Below the pieces are notes generated by a model, which did not search any database, had not been told where the DNA came from, and saw only the letters and a program-made list of their open reading frames with translations. Shown here piece by piece: positions 1-9,081 of a stretch of DNA of 64,000 nucleotides. The stretch lies in NCBI RefSeq assembly GCF_012935715.1, contig NZ_CP052860.1:4340001-4404000 (forward strand), written 5' to 3'. The stretch is from Pseudomonas sp. ADAK13. GTDB taxonomy: Bacteria > Pseudomonadota > Gammaproteobacteria > Pseudomonadales > Pseudomonadaceae. Made by a program: the position numbers and the translations under genes. Within the stretch, counting starts at the first letter, position 1; every line of letters starts with the position of its first letter.

Positions 1-1
1 G

Positions 2-1015
2 AAGCTCTACAACTGGGCCGATTACTTTGCCGAGGACACGCTGTCGCGGTTCACCGCCGAAACCGGGATCCAGGTGATCTACGATGTGATGGACGGCAGC
101 GAAACCCTGGAGGCCAAGCTGATGGCCGGTGGCAGCGGTTATGACCTGATTTTCCCTGGCGACACCGTGGGCGAACGGCTGATGCGCGCGGGCAGCCTGC
201 AACCGCTGGATCAGTCCAGGCTCACCGCCCTGAGCGACATCGAGCCCGGTTTGCAGAAGCTGCGCACGCACTACACCTACTCGAACAACGCCACGGTTCC
301 TTACACCTGGGGCACCATCGGCCTGACCTACAACACCGAGCAGATCAAACAGCGCATGCCGGACGCGCCGGTCAACAGCCTCGACCTGTTGTTCAAGCCG
401 GAGCTTGCCGCCAAGTTCGCCGACTGCGGGATTTCCCTGATCGACTCACCGGATGAAGTGCTGGCGGTGGCCCTCAATTACCTGGGGCGTGACCCGCGCA
501 GCGCCAAGCCGGCAGACCTGGCCGCCGCCAGCGAGCTGTTGCTCAAGCTGCGACCCTACATCCGCAAGTTCCAGTCGCAGCCGGTGACCGACCTGGTGAA
601 CGGTAACCTGTGCCTGTCCCTCGGCTACAGCGGCGACATGACCCAGGCGCAACGGGCGGCGGACGCAGCCGGAAAAAAGGTCACGTTCGACTATCACATC
701 CCCCGCGAGGGCACCACGGTGTGGATGGACACGATGGCAATCCCCGTCGATGCCCGGCATCCGGAGTACGCCTACGCGTTCATCAATTTCGTGATGCGCC
801 CGCAGAACATGGCCGCCATCAGCAACTTCACCGGCTACCCCACCGCGAACGCCAAGGCGCGTCCAGAGGTGGATCCGGCGATGCGCAACAACCCGCAGAT
901 CTACCCGGATGAGGCCACGTTTGAGCGGCTGATCCCGGGAAAAGACATCCCCCAGGCGGACATGCGTGCACGCATGCGCGTCTGGACCAAATTCAAGACC
1001 GCTACCGTCCAATGA
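2..1015 (+). CDS. Polyamine-type ABC transporter substrate-binding protein (5' truncated by window)
   Basis: The reading frame is open from base 2, so the start codon and export signal lie outside the window; 337 residues are visible. The visible part opens with KLYNWADYF, the hallmark of PotF/SpuD-type periplasmic binding proteins for putrescine and spermidine. It continues with the family's YTWGTIGLTYN and GYSGDMTQA blocks and the late WMDTMAIP segment that closes the ligand pocket. In this family the protein captures polyamines in the periplasm for an ABC permease. The next gene, an exported agmatine deiminase, starts 20 bases after this stop, so the two are probably co-transcribed and the ligand may be agmatine, N-carbamoylputrescine or putrescine. 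The ligand is inferred; the family call is firm. Confidence 0.88.
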   Translation, partial: KLYNWADYFAEDTLSRFTAETGIQVIYDVMDGSETLEAKLMAGGSGYDLIFPGDTVGERLMRAGSLQPLDQSRLTALSDIEPGLQKLRTHYTYSNNATVPYTWGTIGLTYNTEQIKQRMPDAPVNSLDLLFKPELAAKFADCGISLIDSPDEVLAVALNYLGRDPRSAKPADLAAASELLLKLRPYIRKFQSQPVTDLVNGNLCLSLGYSGDMTQAQRAADAAGKKVTFDYHIPREGTTVWMDTMAIPVDARHPEYAYAFINFVMRPQNMAAISNFTGYPTANAKARPEVDPAMRNNPQIYPDEATFERLIPGKDIPQADMRARMRVWTKFKTATVQ

Positions 1016-1035
1016 TCCCACTTCCAGAGGTACCC

Positions 1036-2154
1036 ATGGCAACACGTCGCGAATTCATCAAACAGGTATCGGTGGTCGCCACCCTGGGCGCCGCCGTGTC
1101 CGTCGGGCTGGGCTCGCGCTGGGCACAGGCCGCCACCCAGGGCCACTGGTTCATGCCCGACGAAGGCGAAAAACATCAGCAGGCGTTCATTGCCTTTGGC
1201 GCGCAGGAGGCCATTCACGAGGACTTTACGCCCGACGTGCAAGCAGCCCTGGGCCGGATCGCCCGCGCCATCGCTCGTCACGAGCCGGTGACCGTGTTCT
1301 GTCGGGAAGAGGAGCGAGCGCTGGCTGAAGAAAAATGCGGCACCCGCAACACCACGTTTGTGGTCACCGAACTGGATGACATCTGGATGCGTGACACCGG
1401 CGCCAATTTTGTCATCGATGGCCAGGGCGGGCTGGGTGCCGTGGATTTCAATTTCAACGGGTGGGGCAACAAACAGCAGCACGCCGAGGATGCGCAGGTG
1501 GCTGCCCTGGTCACCGAAGTCGCCGAGGCCCGGCCGATTCGCAGCGAACTGGTGGGCGAGGGCGGGGCTATCGAGGTGGACGGCCACGGCACCGGGATCA
1601 TGACCGAGAGCAGCTGGATCAATGGCAACCGCAACCCCGGCTGGAGCAAGGCCGAGGTGGAAGCAGAGCTGAAGGCACGCCTGGGCCTGCGCAAGATCAT
1701 CTGGCTGCCGGGCATCAAAGGCCAGGACATCACCGATGCCCACGTCGATTTTTATGCGCGTTTCGTCAAGCCGGGCGTGGTGATTGCCAACCTCGACACC
1801 GACCCCGAGTCCTATGATCACAAGGTCACGCTGGCGCACCTGGACATTCTCAAGCAGGCCACCGACGCAGACGGTCGGCCGCTGCAGGTGCACACCGTGT
1901 CGCCGCCGCTTAATCCACGCAAGAGCCGTTTCAACCGGAACAATCCGGATTTTGCGCCGGGGTATATCAACTACTTTGTCATCAATGGGGCAGTGATTGC
2001 GCCCGAGTTCGGCGACAAGGTGGCCGACGCCAAAGCCTTTGAACTCCTGTCCAGGCTCTACCCGGAGCGCGAGGTGGTGCAGCTCGATATCGATGCGATT
2101 GCGGCGGGTGGCGGCGGGATTCATTGTGTGACCAGTCACCAGCCGGCGGTTTAG
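1036..2154 (+). CDS. aguA: Agmatine deiminase with Tat signal peptide
   Basis: 372 residues of the agmatine deiminase/peptidylarginine deiminase (PPAD-type) family, which converts agmatine to N-carbamoylputrescine and ammonia. The start at 1036 is chosen because AGAGG lies 5 bases upstream and because it begins MATRREFIKQ, a twin-arginine motif followed by a hydrophobic stretch and an Ala-x-Ala-like end near residue 32. A longer ATG start at 1012 would overlap the upstream gene. Family motifs are present: DDIWMRDTGANF, NFNGWGNK, ESSWINGNRNPGW, HVDFYARF, and the C-terminal GGGGIHC with the catalytic Cys at about residue 364. Housekeeping AguA is cytoplasmic, so the Tat signal marks an exported paralogue, as I recall being reported for the second agmatine operon of P. 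aeruginosa PA14. It probably works with the preceding binding protein. Confidence 0.9.
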   Translation: MATRREFIKQVSVVATLGAAVSVGLGSRWAQAATQGHWFMPDEGEKHQQAFIAFGAQEAIHEDFTPDVQAALGRIARAIARHEPVTVFCREEERALAEEKCGTRNTTFVVTELDDIWMRDTGANFVIDGQGGLGAVDFNFNGWGNKQQHAEDAQVAALVTEVAEARPIRSELVGEGGAIEVDGHGTGIMTESSWINGNRNPGWSKAEVEAELKARLGLRKIIWLPGIKGQDITDAHVDFYARFVKPGVVIANLDTDPESYDHKVTLAHLDILKQATDADGRPLQVHTVSPPLNPRKSRFNRNNPDFAPGYINYFVINGAVIAPEFGDKVADAKAFELLSRLYPEREVVQLDIDAIAAGGGGIHCVTSHQPAV

Positions 2155-2666
2155 GCGGGGGCGCGCAATGCCCGCTTCAGTTGACCGTATGCCTCGGCCA
2201 ACTGTGCCTGGGTAAAGCCCAGGTTCCTGCCGCTGGGGTTAGGCAAAACCCACACGCGGGAATGTCCGAGAGCATGCGGCTGCAACCCCCACGCAATGTC
2301 CCGCTGACCGCTCAACGCGCTGTACGCCGCCTTCCCCAGAAACGCGACAAACCGCGGCGCGTAGCGGGTGATCTTGCTTTCAAAATGCGCTGCCGCTGCC
2401 TTGAATTCATCCGCCGACAACTGATCCGCCCGGGCCGTAGGCCGCTCCACCACCGTGGTCAGCCCGCACTGATAATGCAGGATCGTGCGGTCGTTTTCCG
2501 GCTGCACTTCATGGGGCGTAAACCCGGCCAGGTGCAGGGTGCGCCAGAACCGGTTGCTCCTGCCCATGAAGTGATGCCCGGTGGCGGCGGCCTTGAGCCC
2601 CGGGTTTATCCCGCAAAAAATCACGGCGAGATTTTCGGCCAGAATATCGTCCAGTCCTTCCTTCAT
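2151..2666 (-). CDS. mug: G/U mismatch-specific uracil-DNA glycosylase Mug
   Basis: 171 residues, normal length for Mug. The enzyme removes uracil or thymine mispaired with guanine, and ethenocytosine, in base excision repair. Both active-site motifs of the family are seen: GINPG at residues 19-23 (Asn in the usual water-activating position) and NPSGRN at about residues 143-148, the wedge that replaces the flipped base. The HHFMGRSNRFW block also fits. The ATG overlaps the stop of the upstream TetR gene in an ATGA arrangement, so the two are translationally coupled. Its stop overlaps the stop of the convergent agmatine deiminase gene by four bases. Confidence 0.93.
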   Translation of the reverse strand: MKEGLDDILAENLAVIFCGINPGLKAAATGHHFMGRSNRFWRTLHLAGFTPHEVQPENDRTILHYQCGLTTVVERPTARADQLSADEFKAAAAHFESKITRYAPRFVAFLGKAAYSALSGQRDIAWGLQPHALGHSRVWVLPNPSGRNLGFTQAQLAEAYGQLKRALRAPA

Positions 2667-3286
2667 CCGCAGATGACCTGCACGGCACTGCGCGCGAGTG
2701 CGATCAGCTCGGCGTGAGGTTTGCCCGCCCGAGCGCGAATCGACAGGCTGTGCACCAAAGAGGCGGCGAGGACGGCGACGGCTGCCGGGTCTGCACCGCC
2801 TTTCAATTCACCGGCCTCGATGGCCGTGCGCAAGCGGGTTTCGAGATGGGCGTCGAGGGCGTCAAGGCGCTGCAACAGCACGGCGCGAATCTCGGCGTCC
2901 TCGACCGCTTCGGTGGTGGCGGTGCCGATGATAAAGCAGCCCCGTGGCTCGCCGTCCCCCGAAAAGTAGATCGACAACTGGCCTTCATACAGGCGCATCA
3001 ATGCGTCGGCCAGGGTCAGGCTCGGATCGTCCAGCGCCTCGTCGATGGCGGCTGACGCGAGGCCCCAATACTGCTCAAGCGCCTTGAGGTAGATCGCGTG
3101 TTTGTCGCCGAACGCCGCGTACAGGCTCGGCCGGTTCATCCCGGCAGCAGTGGCGATGCCGTCCAGTGAGGCGCCGGAATACCCCGTACTCCAGAACACC
3201 CCGAGGGCTTTTTGCAGCGCCGTTTCGGGGTCGTAGGCGCGCGGGCGGCCACGGCCTTTTGCCTCTGTGATCTTTTTTTGTGCCAT
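2663..3286 (-). CDS. TetR/AcrR-family transcriptional regulator (divergent to EmrAB-like pump)
   Basis: 207 residues. The N-terminal helix-turn-helix is plain: RPRAYDPETALQKAL, then ATAAGMNRPSLYAAFGDK. The C-terminal ligand domain is that of the TetR subgroup with a GCFIIGTA segment. ATG at 3286 is preferred; a TTG nine bases upstream is too close to the AAGGA ribosome site. The gene is divergent from the emrA-like gene at 3391, so it is probably the local repressor of that pump and of itself. mug follows it in the same transcript. The inducer is unknown. Confidence 0.88.
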   Translation of the reverse strand: MAQKKITEAKGRGRPRAYDPETALQKALGVFWSTGYSGASLDGIATAAGMNRPSLYAAFGDKHAIYLKALEQYWGLASAAIDEALDDPSLTLADALMRLYEGQLSIYFSGDGEPRGCFIIGTATTEAVEDAEIRAVLLQRLDALDAHLETRLRTAIEAGELKGGADPAAVAVLAASLVHSLSIRARAGKPHAELIALARSAVQVICG

Positions 3287-3301
3287 GACGTACAAAAATC
3301 C

Positions 3302-3330
3302 TTGAGTAGAGGTGGGTGGGTCGATATTCT
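3302..3330 (+). promoter_or_regulatory. Candidate sigma-70 promoter for the EmrAB-OprM-like operon
   Basis: TTGAGT at 3302-3307 and TATTCT at 3325-3330 are separated by exactly 17 bases, pointing at the emrA-like start at 3391. It lies in the TetR/pump divergent region, so the TetR protein probably acts here. Seen by eye only. Confidence 0.45.
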
Positions 3331-3390
3331 TACATCATCGCACAAAATTAAAGCCTCAGAAATCCCGGGCTCAGTAAAGGTGATTCGATC

Positions 3391-4422
3391 ATGAGCAAAG
3401 CGTTGGAAAACACGACCCGCACACCCTGGCGTTCACTGTTGATGGTGGGCTTTCCGGTACTCGTGGCCGCGGCGGGGTATGTGTATTACCTGAAGGATGC
3501 GCCCTACGTATCCACCGATAACGCCTATGCCCGAGTGGCGAAGGCGTCGGTCAATGCGCGGGTGTCCGGGCAGGTGGTCGAGATCGCCGTGGAAGACAAC
3601 CAGGCGGTGCACAAAGGGCAGGTGCTGTTGCGGATCAACCCCGAGCCGTTCCAGGTGGCGGTTGACCGTGCTCAGGCCCAATTGAGCATGGCGCGCTTGC
3701 GCATTGAAGGCCTCAAGGCCAGCTACCGGCAACAGCAGGCGGAACTGCAAGCGGCCAGGGAGTCGGCGGGTTTCGACCAGAAGGAATTCGCCCGTAAAAA
3801 GGCCCTGGTGGCTACCGAGTTCGTGTCTCAGGCAGTGTTTGAACGAGCGGACACCGACTTGAAAGTCGCCCGGCAACGCGTCGCGTCCATCGAGCAGCAG
3901 CTCGCCAATACGGTGGTGGCCTTGAACGGCAATCCAGACATTGAAATCGACCGCCATCCCGCGATTCGCGAGGCCCAGGCGCAGCTTGATGAAGCGCAAC
4001 TCTACCTCTCGTACGCGACGGTGTATGCGCCCGACGATGGCGTCGTCGCCAAGGTGGATGACGTGCAGGTCGGTGACTACCTGAACAGCGGCGCGCCGGC
4101 CTTCGCCTTACTGTCGCCCCGTCGTACCTGGGTTGAAGCCAACTTCCGCGAGACCCAGATGACCCATATGCGGGCCGGCCAGCAGGCAACCGTCAGGCTC
4201 GACACGTACCCGGACCATCCCTTCAAGGCCCACATCACCAGCCTGAGCCCCGGCGCCGGTGCCGACTTCGCCTTGCTGCCGCCGGAGAACGCCACCGGCA
4301 ACTGGGTCAAGGTGGTCCAGCGGGTGCCGGTGCGTCTGGAACTGGATGACGCCAGCGCCGACTTGCCGCTGTTCTCCGGCACCAGCGCCACCGTAACCGT
4401 TGATACAAGGACCGGCCCATGA
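3391..4422 (+). CDS. HlyD/EmrA-family periplasmic adaptor of a tripartite efflux pump
   Basis: 343 residues. An N-terminal membrane anchor at about residues 11-30 is followed by DAPYVSTDNAYARV, which opens the biotinyl-lipoyl-like domain of EmrA proteins. A long alpha-helical hairpin follows (about residues 85-180, rich in Gln, Ala and Glu), and the second lipoyl half contains YATVYAPDDGVVAKV. The adaptor links the inner-membrane MFS transporter to the outer-membrane channel. The stop overlaps the next start (ATGA), so it is coupled to the EmrB-like gene. It is the first gene of a four-gene operon behind the divergent TetR gene. Confidence 0.9.
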   Translation: MSKALENTTRTPWRSLLMVGFPVLVAAAGYVYYLKDAPYVSTDNAYARVAKASVNARVSGQVVEIAVEDNQAVHKGQVLLRINPEPFQVAVDRAQAQLSMARLRIEGLKASYRQQQAELQAARESAGFDQKEFARKKALVATEFVSQAVFERADTDLKVARQRVASIEQQLANTVVALNGNPDIEIDRHPAIREAQAQLDEAQLYLSYATVYAPDDGVVAKVDDVQVGDYLNSGAPAFALLSPRRTWVEANFRETQMTHMRAGQQATVRLDTYPDHPFKAHITSLSPGAGADFALLPPENATGNWVKVVQRVPVRLELDDASADLPLFSGTSATVTVDTRTGP

Positions 4423-5873
4423 ACAGCGCACGCACCCTCAGGTTCACGGCGTTGCTGGTGACCTGGCTGCAGGCGGTCAACGTGTCGCTGCCGAACTCGG
4501 CCCTCAGGTTTATCCAGGGCAGTTTGTCGATGACGGACGATGAGGCGGGGTGGATCTTCACCTCGTACCTGGCCGCCAGCGCGATCACCTTGCCGGTGGC
4601 CCAGTGGCTCGCCGCGCGCTTCGGTGTGAAGGCGGTTTACCAGGCGGCGATAGCGATCTTCGCCGTCGGATTGCTGCTCGCGACCGGGGCAACCACTTCG
4701 CTGCAATTCGTCGGCGCCCGGATAATCCAAGGGGCTGCCAGCGGGGTATTGGCGCCGCTGTCGATGGCCATCGCCCTGGAGACATTGGCGGCGCAAAAGC
4801 GGCCAACATTCGGCCCGCTGTGGACGGCTATCGGGTTGCTGGGCATCGTCAGCGGCCCGGCGATTGGCGGCTGGATCAGCGAGCATTTCGGCTGGCGCTG
4901 GATGTTTTACGCCAGCCTGCCGCTGTTGGCCTACGCCGTATTGGTCGTGGCGTTGTTGCAACCCGAGAAGAAAGCCAGCAGCGCGCCGGCCTTTGATTTT
5001 GCAGGTTTCGCCAGCTTTACCCTCGGCGTGATCGGCCTGCAAATGCTCCTCGACCGGGGCCAGCGCCTGGAGTGGTTCGACTCGCCCGAAATCTGGCTGG
5101 AAGCGGCCGCCAGTGCGTTGGGGTTCTACCTGTTCACCGTGCACCGTTTAACTTCCGGTACGCACTTCATCAGCAAGGGGTTATTGCGTGATCGCAACTT
5201 CGTGCTGTCGACCATCATCTTCTTCGCGGTCGGTTTCGTGCTGCTGCCGACCATGGCGATGACCTCGCCGATGCTGGACGAACTGCTCGGCTTCCCGCCG
5301 GACACCACAGGCTTCCTCACCATCCCCCGTGGCGTGGGTCTGCTGGGTGCGTTCTGGCTGATGAACCGCGTGCCCGGGCACCTGGATGGCCGCCCGTTCG
5401 TGGTCGCCGGTATCGCCGTGGTGATCTACGCCAACCACTCGATGCTCGGTTATTCGCCGTTGATGGATGGCTGGCCGGTGGCGCTGGCCGGCGCGATCCA
5501 GGGGGCGGGCCTGGGCCTGCTGATGCCGGCACTTTCCCGGGTGGCGTTCAGCACCCTCGCACCCACATTGCGCCCCGAAGGCAGCGGGCTGTTCAACCTG
5601 TCCCGGGTCTACGGCAGCACCCTCGGCGTGGCTGTGGTGCAGTGGTTCTTCTTCAACAATACCCAGGCGATGCACGTGGCGCTGGCCAGCCACCTGACCG
5701 TGCAGGCGGTCCCGGCATCGACGTCCCTGGCCGGGTTCGGTGCGCTCAACGAAGCCATCACCGGCCAGGCCGCCTTCATCGCGGTGCTCGGCCAATTCAA
5801 GATTCTGCTGTGGGCGATGCTGGTGGTGAGCCCGCTGGTTCTGCTGCTGCGTAAACCTGTCACGACCCACTAG
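4419..5873 (+). CDS. DHA2-family MFS multidrug transporter (EmrB-like)
   Basis: 484 residues with about 14 hydrophobic segments, as expected of the DHA2 drug:proton antiporters. Near the N-terminus NVSLPNSALRFIQ corresponds to the usual 'VNVALPxI' motif C region, and GPAIGGWISEHFGWRW is the classical antiporter motif (GPxxGG) in TM5. It would expel hydrophobic or aromatic toxicants using the proton gradient, passing them to the EmrA-like adaptor. The start overlaps the adaptor stop by four bases. The substrate cannot be read from the sequence. Confidence 0.92.
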   Translation: MNSARTLRFTALLVTWLQAVNVSLPNSALRFIQGSLSMTDDEAGWIFTSYLAASAITLPVAQWLAARFGVKAVYQAAIAIFAVGLLLATGATTSLQFVGARIIQGAASGVLAPLSMAIALETLAAQKRPTFGPLWTAIGLLGIVSGPAIGGWISEHFGWRWMFYASLPLLAYAVLVVALLQPEKKASSAPAFDFAGFASFTLGVIGLQMLLDRGQRLEWFDSPEIWLEAAASALGFYLFTVHRLTSGTHFISKGLLRDRNFVLSTIIFFAVGFVLLPTMAMTSPMLDELLGFPPDTTGFLTIPRGVGLLGAFWLMNRVPGHLDGRPFVVAGIAVVIYANHSMLGYSPLMDGWPVALAGAIQGAGLGLLMPALSRVAFSTLAPTLRPEGSGLFNLSRVYGSTLGVAVVQWFFFNNTQAMHVALASHLTVQAVPASTSLAGFGALNEAITGQAAFIAVLGQFKILLWAMLVVSPLVLLLRKPVTTH

Positions 5874-5891
5874 TTTTCCGGAGTGTGCCAA

Positions 5892-7271
5892 ATGAAACCC
5901 CATGGGCTTGTTATCACGGCCGTTATGACCCTGTCCGCCTGTTCTGTCGGCCCGGACTATAAGGCGCCGTCCGTTACCGCTTCGCAGCACTATGACGTGC
6001 AGGCGGAACAGCGCGTTTCGTTCAACCAGAAGGTGAGCGTCGACTGGTGGTCGACCTTTCATTCCCACACGCTGGACCGCGTCATGCGCCGGGCGATTGC
6101 CGGCAACCTTGAGCTGACGGCGGCGGACGCAACGTTGCGCCAGGCGGCCGCGTCGGTGGCGGCGGCGGAAGGTGCGCTGTTCCCGCAGGTGGATTTCGCT
6201 GCGCAAGCGGGCCGCCAGCGTGTGCATAACGCCGCCCGGCCCGCGGTGACGAACTTCTACGGCGTCGGCCCGCAGGTCAGCTTCGACCTCGACGTATTTG
6301 GCGGTAACCAGCGCCGGGTCGAGCAACAGCAGGCGTTTGCCGATCTCCAGCAACACCGCTTCGAAGCGGCCTACCTGACGCTGACGGGCGACGTCGCCAG
6401 CCAGGCGTTGTTGATGGCCTCGGCCACTGCGCAGATGGAAGCGGTGCAGACCTTGCTCGCCACCGACGCAAAAAACCTCGAACTGGTGCGTGCCGCGCAA
6501 CACAGCGGCGCGGCGACGCAGCTCGATATTTCCCTGGCCGAAACGCGGCTGGCGCAGGACCGCACGCTGTTGCCGCCACTGGCCCAGCAGCGCGATGCGG
6601 CGCGGCATGCGCTGTCGATCCTGGCCGGCAAGGGGCCGGCGGATTGGCGTGCGCCGGACTTCAACCTGGCTGAATTTGCCTCGGCCACCATGCTGCCCAT
6701 CAGCCTGCCGTCCGAGCTGGCCCACGACCGCCCGGACGTGCAGCAAGCCGAAGCCGAACTGCACGCCGCCAGTGCGGCGGTCGGCGTGGCCACCGCCAAT
6801 CTCTACCCCCATGTGGAACTGTCCGCCTCCCTGGCCCAGGCCGCGTCGGGCAACGGAGGTGCAGCACTCTGGGGCTTCGCCGCCGGGTTGGCGGGCCCGA
6901 TCTTCGACGGCGGCACCCTCAAGGCCGAGCGCCAGGTGGCGGTGGAGGGCTACAACGCCGCGCTCGCCCACTATCAGCAGACCGTCATCCAGTCCTTCGG
7001 CCAGGTCGCAGACACCTTGCAGGCGATCAACCACGACGCCGAGGAATACCAGGCGCAGACCGCTGCGCTACAGGCCGCCGACAACAGTTTGCGCCTGAAC
7101 CAGCACGCCTATGGAGCAGGGGAGAACGGCTTGCTGCAAGTGCTGGAGGCACAACGCGCCTATGAGCAGGCCCTGCTCGGGCAGATCCGGGCGAGCACCG
7201 CCCGACACCTCGACACCGTGCGCCTGTTCGTGGCGCTCGGCGGTCGCTCGGTCAACGATTTCAAACGCTAG
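5892..7271 (+). CDS. OprM/NodT-family outer-membrane efflux lipoprotein
   Basis: 459 residues. The ATG at 5892, with CCGGAG eight bases upstream, gives a short lipoprotein signal ending LSAC (Cys at about residue 18); a GTG at 5883 is in frame but lacks a well-placed ribosome site. The mature protein begins SVGPDYKAP, the signature start of the NodT outer-membrane factors. Two internally similar halves, each with a coiled-coil stretch, follow. It forms the trimeric TolC-like channel of the EmrAB-type pump encoded just upstream (19-base gap). Confidence 0.92.
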   Translation: MKPHGLVITAVMTLSACSVGPDYKAPSVTASQHYDVQAEQRVSFNQKVSVDWWSTFHSHTLDRVMRRAIAGNLELTAADATLRQAAASVAAAEGALFPQVDFAAQAGRQRVHNAARPAVTNFYGVGPQVSFDLDVFGGNQRRVEQQQAFADLQQHRFEAAYLTLTGDVASQALLMASATAQMEAVQTLLATDAKNLELVRAAQHSGAATQLDISLAETRLAQDRTLLPPLAQQRDAARHALSILAGKGPADWRAPDFNLAEFASATMLPISLPSELAHDRPDVQQAEAELHAASAAVGVATANLYPHVELSASLAQAASGNGGAALWGFAAGLAGPIFDGGTLKAERQVAVEGYNAALAHYQQTVIQSFGQVADTLQAINHDAEEYQAQTAALQAADNSLRLNQHAYGAGENGLLQVLEAQRAYEQALLGQIRASTARHLDTVRLFVALGGRSVNDFKR

Positions 7272-7283
7272 TGGAGTAAAAAA

Positions 7284-8228
7284 ATGAGCTATTACGATGC
7301 CCTTCGCGATACCCGTTTTCCTTTGCAGCATGGCGCGGGCGCGATGCCGGCGGTGGGGTTTGGCACGCTGTTCAGGGACCTGACGGCTACCACCCAGGCC
7401 GTCACGGAAGCGTTGGAGGCGGGCTTTCGGCATTTCGATTGCGCCGAGCGGTATGGCAACGAGGCGCAGGTGGGGGCGGCGCTTCACGACGCGATGACGG
7501 CCGGTAAAGTCCGGCGTGAGGAACTGTTCATCACCACCAAGCTGTGGAACAACAACCATCGGCCCGAGCGGGTGGTGCCGGCGTTCGAGGCCAGTTGCCG
7601 CAGGCTTCGGGTGGATGTGATCGACTGCTACATGATCCATACGCCGTTTGCGTTTCTGCCGGGTGACGAGCTGCATCCACGGGACGCGTTTGGGCATGTG
7701 CTGTATGACTCGGGTGTGACGCTGATCGAGACGTGGCGGGTGCTTGAGCGGTTGGTGGATGAGGGGCGCTGCAAGTCCATCGGGTTATCGGACATCACCC
7801 TGGATACGTTGCGGGAGCTGGTGGCGGTGGCGCGGATAAAACCGGCGGTGGTGCAGGTTGAGTCACATCCTTATCTGCCGGAGTGGGAGTTGCTGGAGTT
7901 CTGCAAACAGCACGGGATTGTGGTGCTGGCGTTTGCGCCGCTGGGGCATGGGATGAGGCCGCGGGTGCTGGATGAGCCGGTGATTACCACGATTGCGCGG
8001 CGGGTGCAGAAGACGCCGGCTCAGGTTGCGCTGGCGTGGTCGGTGCAGCGTGGGGTGGCGTTTTTGACGTCCTCGGTGACGCCGGCACGGATTCAGGAGG
8101 ATGCGGATATTTCCACATTGCCTCAGGCGGCGATGCGTGAGATCGAGAAGGACATCACGACCCGGGTGCGTTTTAATCCGGTGATGGATACCGGGGTGTT
8201 GGGGTTTATTTCGCGGGAGAAGTTTTGA
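7284..8228 (+). CDS. Aldo/keto reductase
   Basis: 314 residues of an NADPH-dependent aldo/keto reductase. The catalytic tetrad is visible: Asp and Tyr in FRHFDCAERYGNE, Lys in ITTKLWN, and His in YMIHTP. The NADPH-binding C-terminal part ends with a strand around SVTPARIQEDADI. It follows the pump operon by 12 bases, so it may be induced with it and detoxify a carbonyl compound that the pump also handles. Codon use is more GTG/GGG-rich than in the pump genes. Transcription runs into the big inverted repeat that follows. Confidence 0.88.
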   Translation: MSYYDALRDTRFPLQHGAGAMPAVGFGTLFRDLTATTQAVTEALEAGFRHFDCAERYGNEAQVGAALHDAMTAGKVRREELFITTKLWNNNHRPERVVPAFEASCRRLRVDVIDCYMIHTPFAFLPGDELHPRDAFGHVLYDSGVTLIETWRVLERLVDEGRCKSIGLSDITLDTLRELVAVARIKPAVVQVESHPYLPEWELLEFCKQHGIVVLAFAPLGHGMRPRVLDEPVITTIARRVQKTPAQVALAWSVQRGVAFLTSSVTPARIQEDADISTLPQAAMREIEKDITTRVRFNPVMDTGVLGFISREKF

Positions 8229-8247
8229 GTTCAATCGGGGGGGGAGG

Positions 8248-9079
8248 GGGGGCATATCCGTTATTTAGGTAACGGCCGCTTATGGTTTCGCTCTTACAGC
8301 GAGTCACTTTGGAAAAGCCCCAAAGTAACCAAAGGGCTCTGCCCCGCCTGTCGGCACCTCGCCCAGGCTCGGTGTTCCCTCACTCCGGCATTGCTCCGCG
8401 GGCCGCCGCGACGGGGCGTCCCTGCCCCGTCGCGGCTAAACCGGCGTCCTGCCGGTTTACCCGCTCCTCAATCCCTGCGTTCGGCCTCGGGCTTATTGGG
8501 GCAGTCAGAGCCAGATCAAGATCAAAAGCAAGAGCACAGCGGCCTACAGGCCGGCTTGAGTGGTAGAAGCCAAATCAAAAGCGAAAGCCAAATCTGAAAC
8601 TGCTGCGGCTCTGCTTTTCTGTGGGAGCTGGCTTGCCTGCGATGCAGACAACTCGGTCTCTCAGGTACACCGAGGCGATGCTATCGCAGGCAAGCCAGCT
8701 CCTACAGTTGGACCGTGCCCGCTTTAGATTTTGATTTTGCTTTTGCCTTTGCTTCACACCACTCAAGCCGGCCTGTAGGCCGCTGTGCTGTTGATCTGCT
8801 TTTGATCTTGATCTTAGGCGCCCCGTTAAACCACGCTGGCCGAACGCAGGCTTTGGAGCGTGGGTAACCCGGCAGGACGCCGGGTTAGCCGCGCTGGGCC
8901 AAGGATGGCCCATCGCGGCGGCCCACGGTCCAAAGCCGGAGTGAGGGCACACCGAGCATTAGCGAGGTGCCGAGTGGTGGGGCAAGAGCCTTTTGGTTAC
9001 TTTTGGGCTCTTTTCAAAAGTGACCCGCTGTAAGAGCGGAACCAATACCAGCCATAACCGAAGAAACGGATATGCCCCC
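8248..9079. repeat. Large imperfect inverted repeat (arms about 320 bp) between convergent genes
   Basis: The left arm at 8248-8566 and the right arm at 8757-9079 are imperfect reverse complements. Shared landmarks are the ends (GGCATATCCGTT against AACGGATATGCC), CTCTTACAGCG against CGCTGTAAGAG, AAAGTAACCAAA against TTGGTTACTTTT, and CAGCGGCCTACAGGCCGG against its complement. The arms are the type of long GC-rich intergenic repeat that recurs in pseudomonad genomes. A REP-type hairpin sits in the middle. No gene is seen in this 850-base stretch. It would form a bidirectional transcription barrier between the aldo/keto reductase (+) and MarR (-) genes. Confidence 0.75.
8624..8702. repeat. REP-type palindrome at the centre of the large inverted repeat
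   Basis: A perfect 20-base inverted pair (8624-8643 and 8683-8702, beginning GGAGCTGGCTTGCC) encloses a 39-base loop. The 'GTGGGAGCTGGCTTGCCTGCGAT' type is a well-known Pseudomonas fluorescens-group REP sequence. Confidence 0.8.
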
Positions 9080-9081
9080 AA

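Noticed and set aside
5181..7034. A 617-codon minus-strand open frame
   Set aside because: Antisense to the MFS and outer-membrane factor genes of the pump operon; composition is that of a shadow frame.
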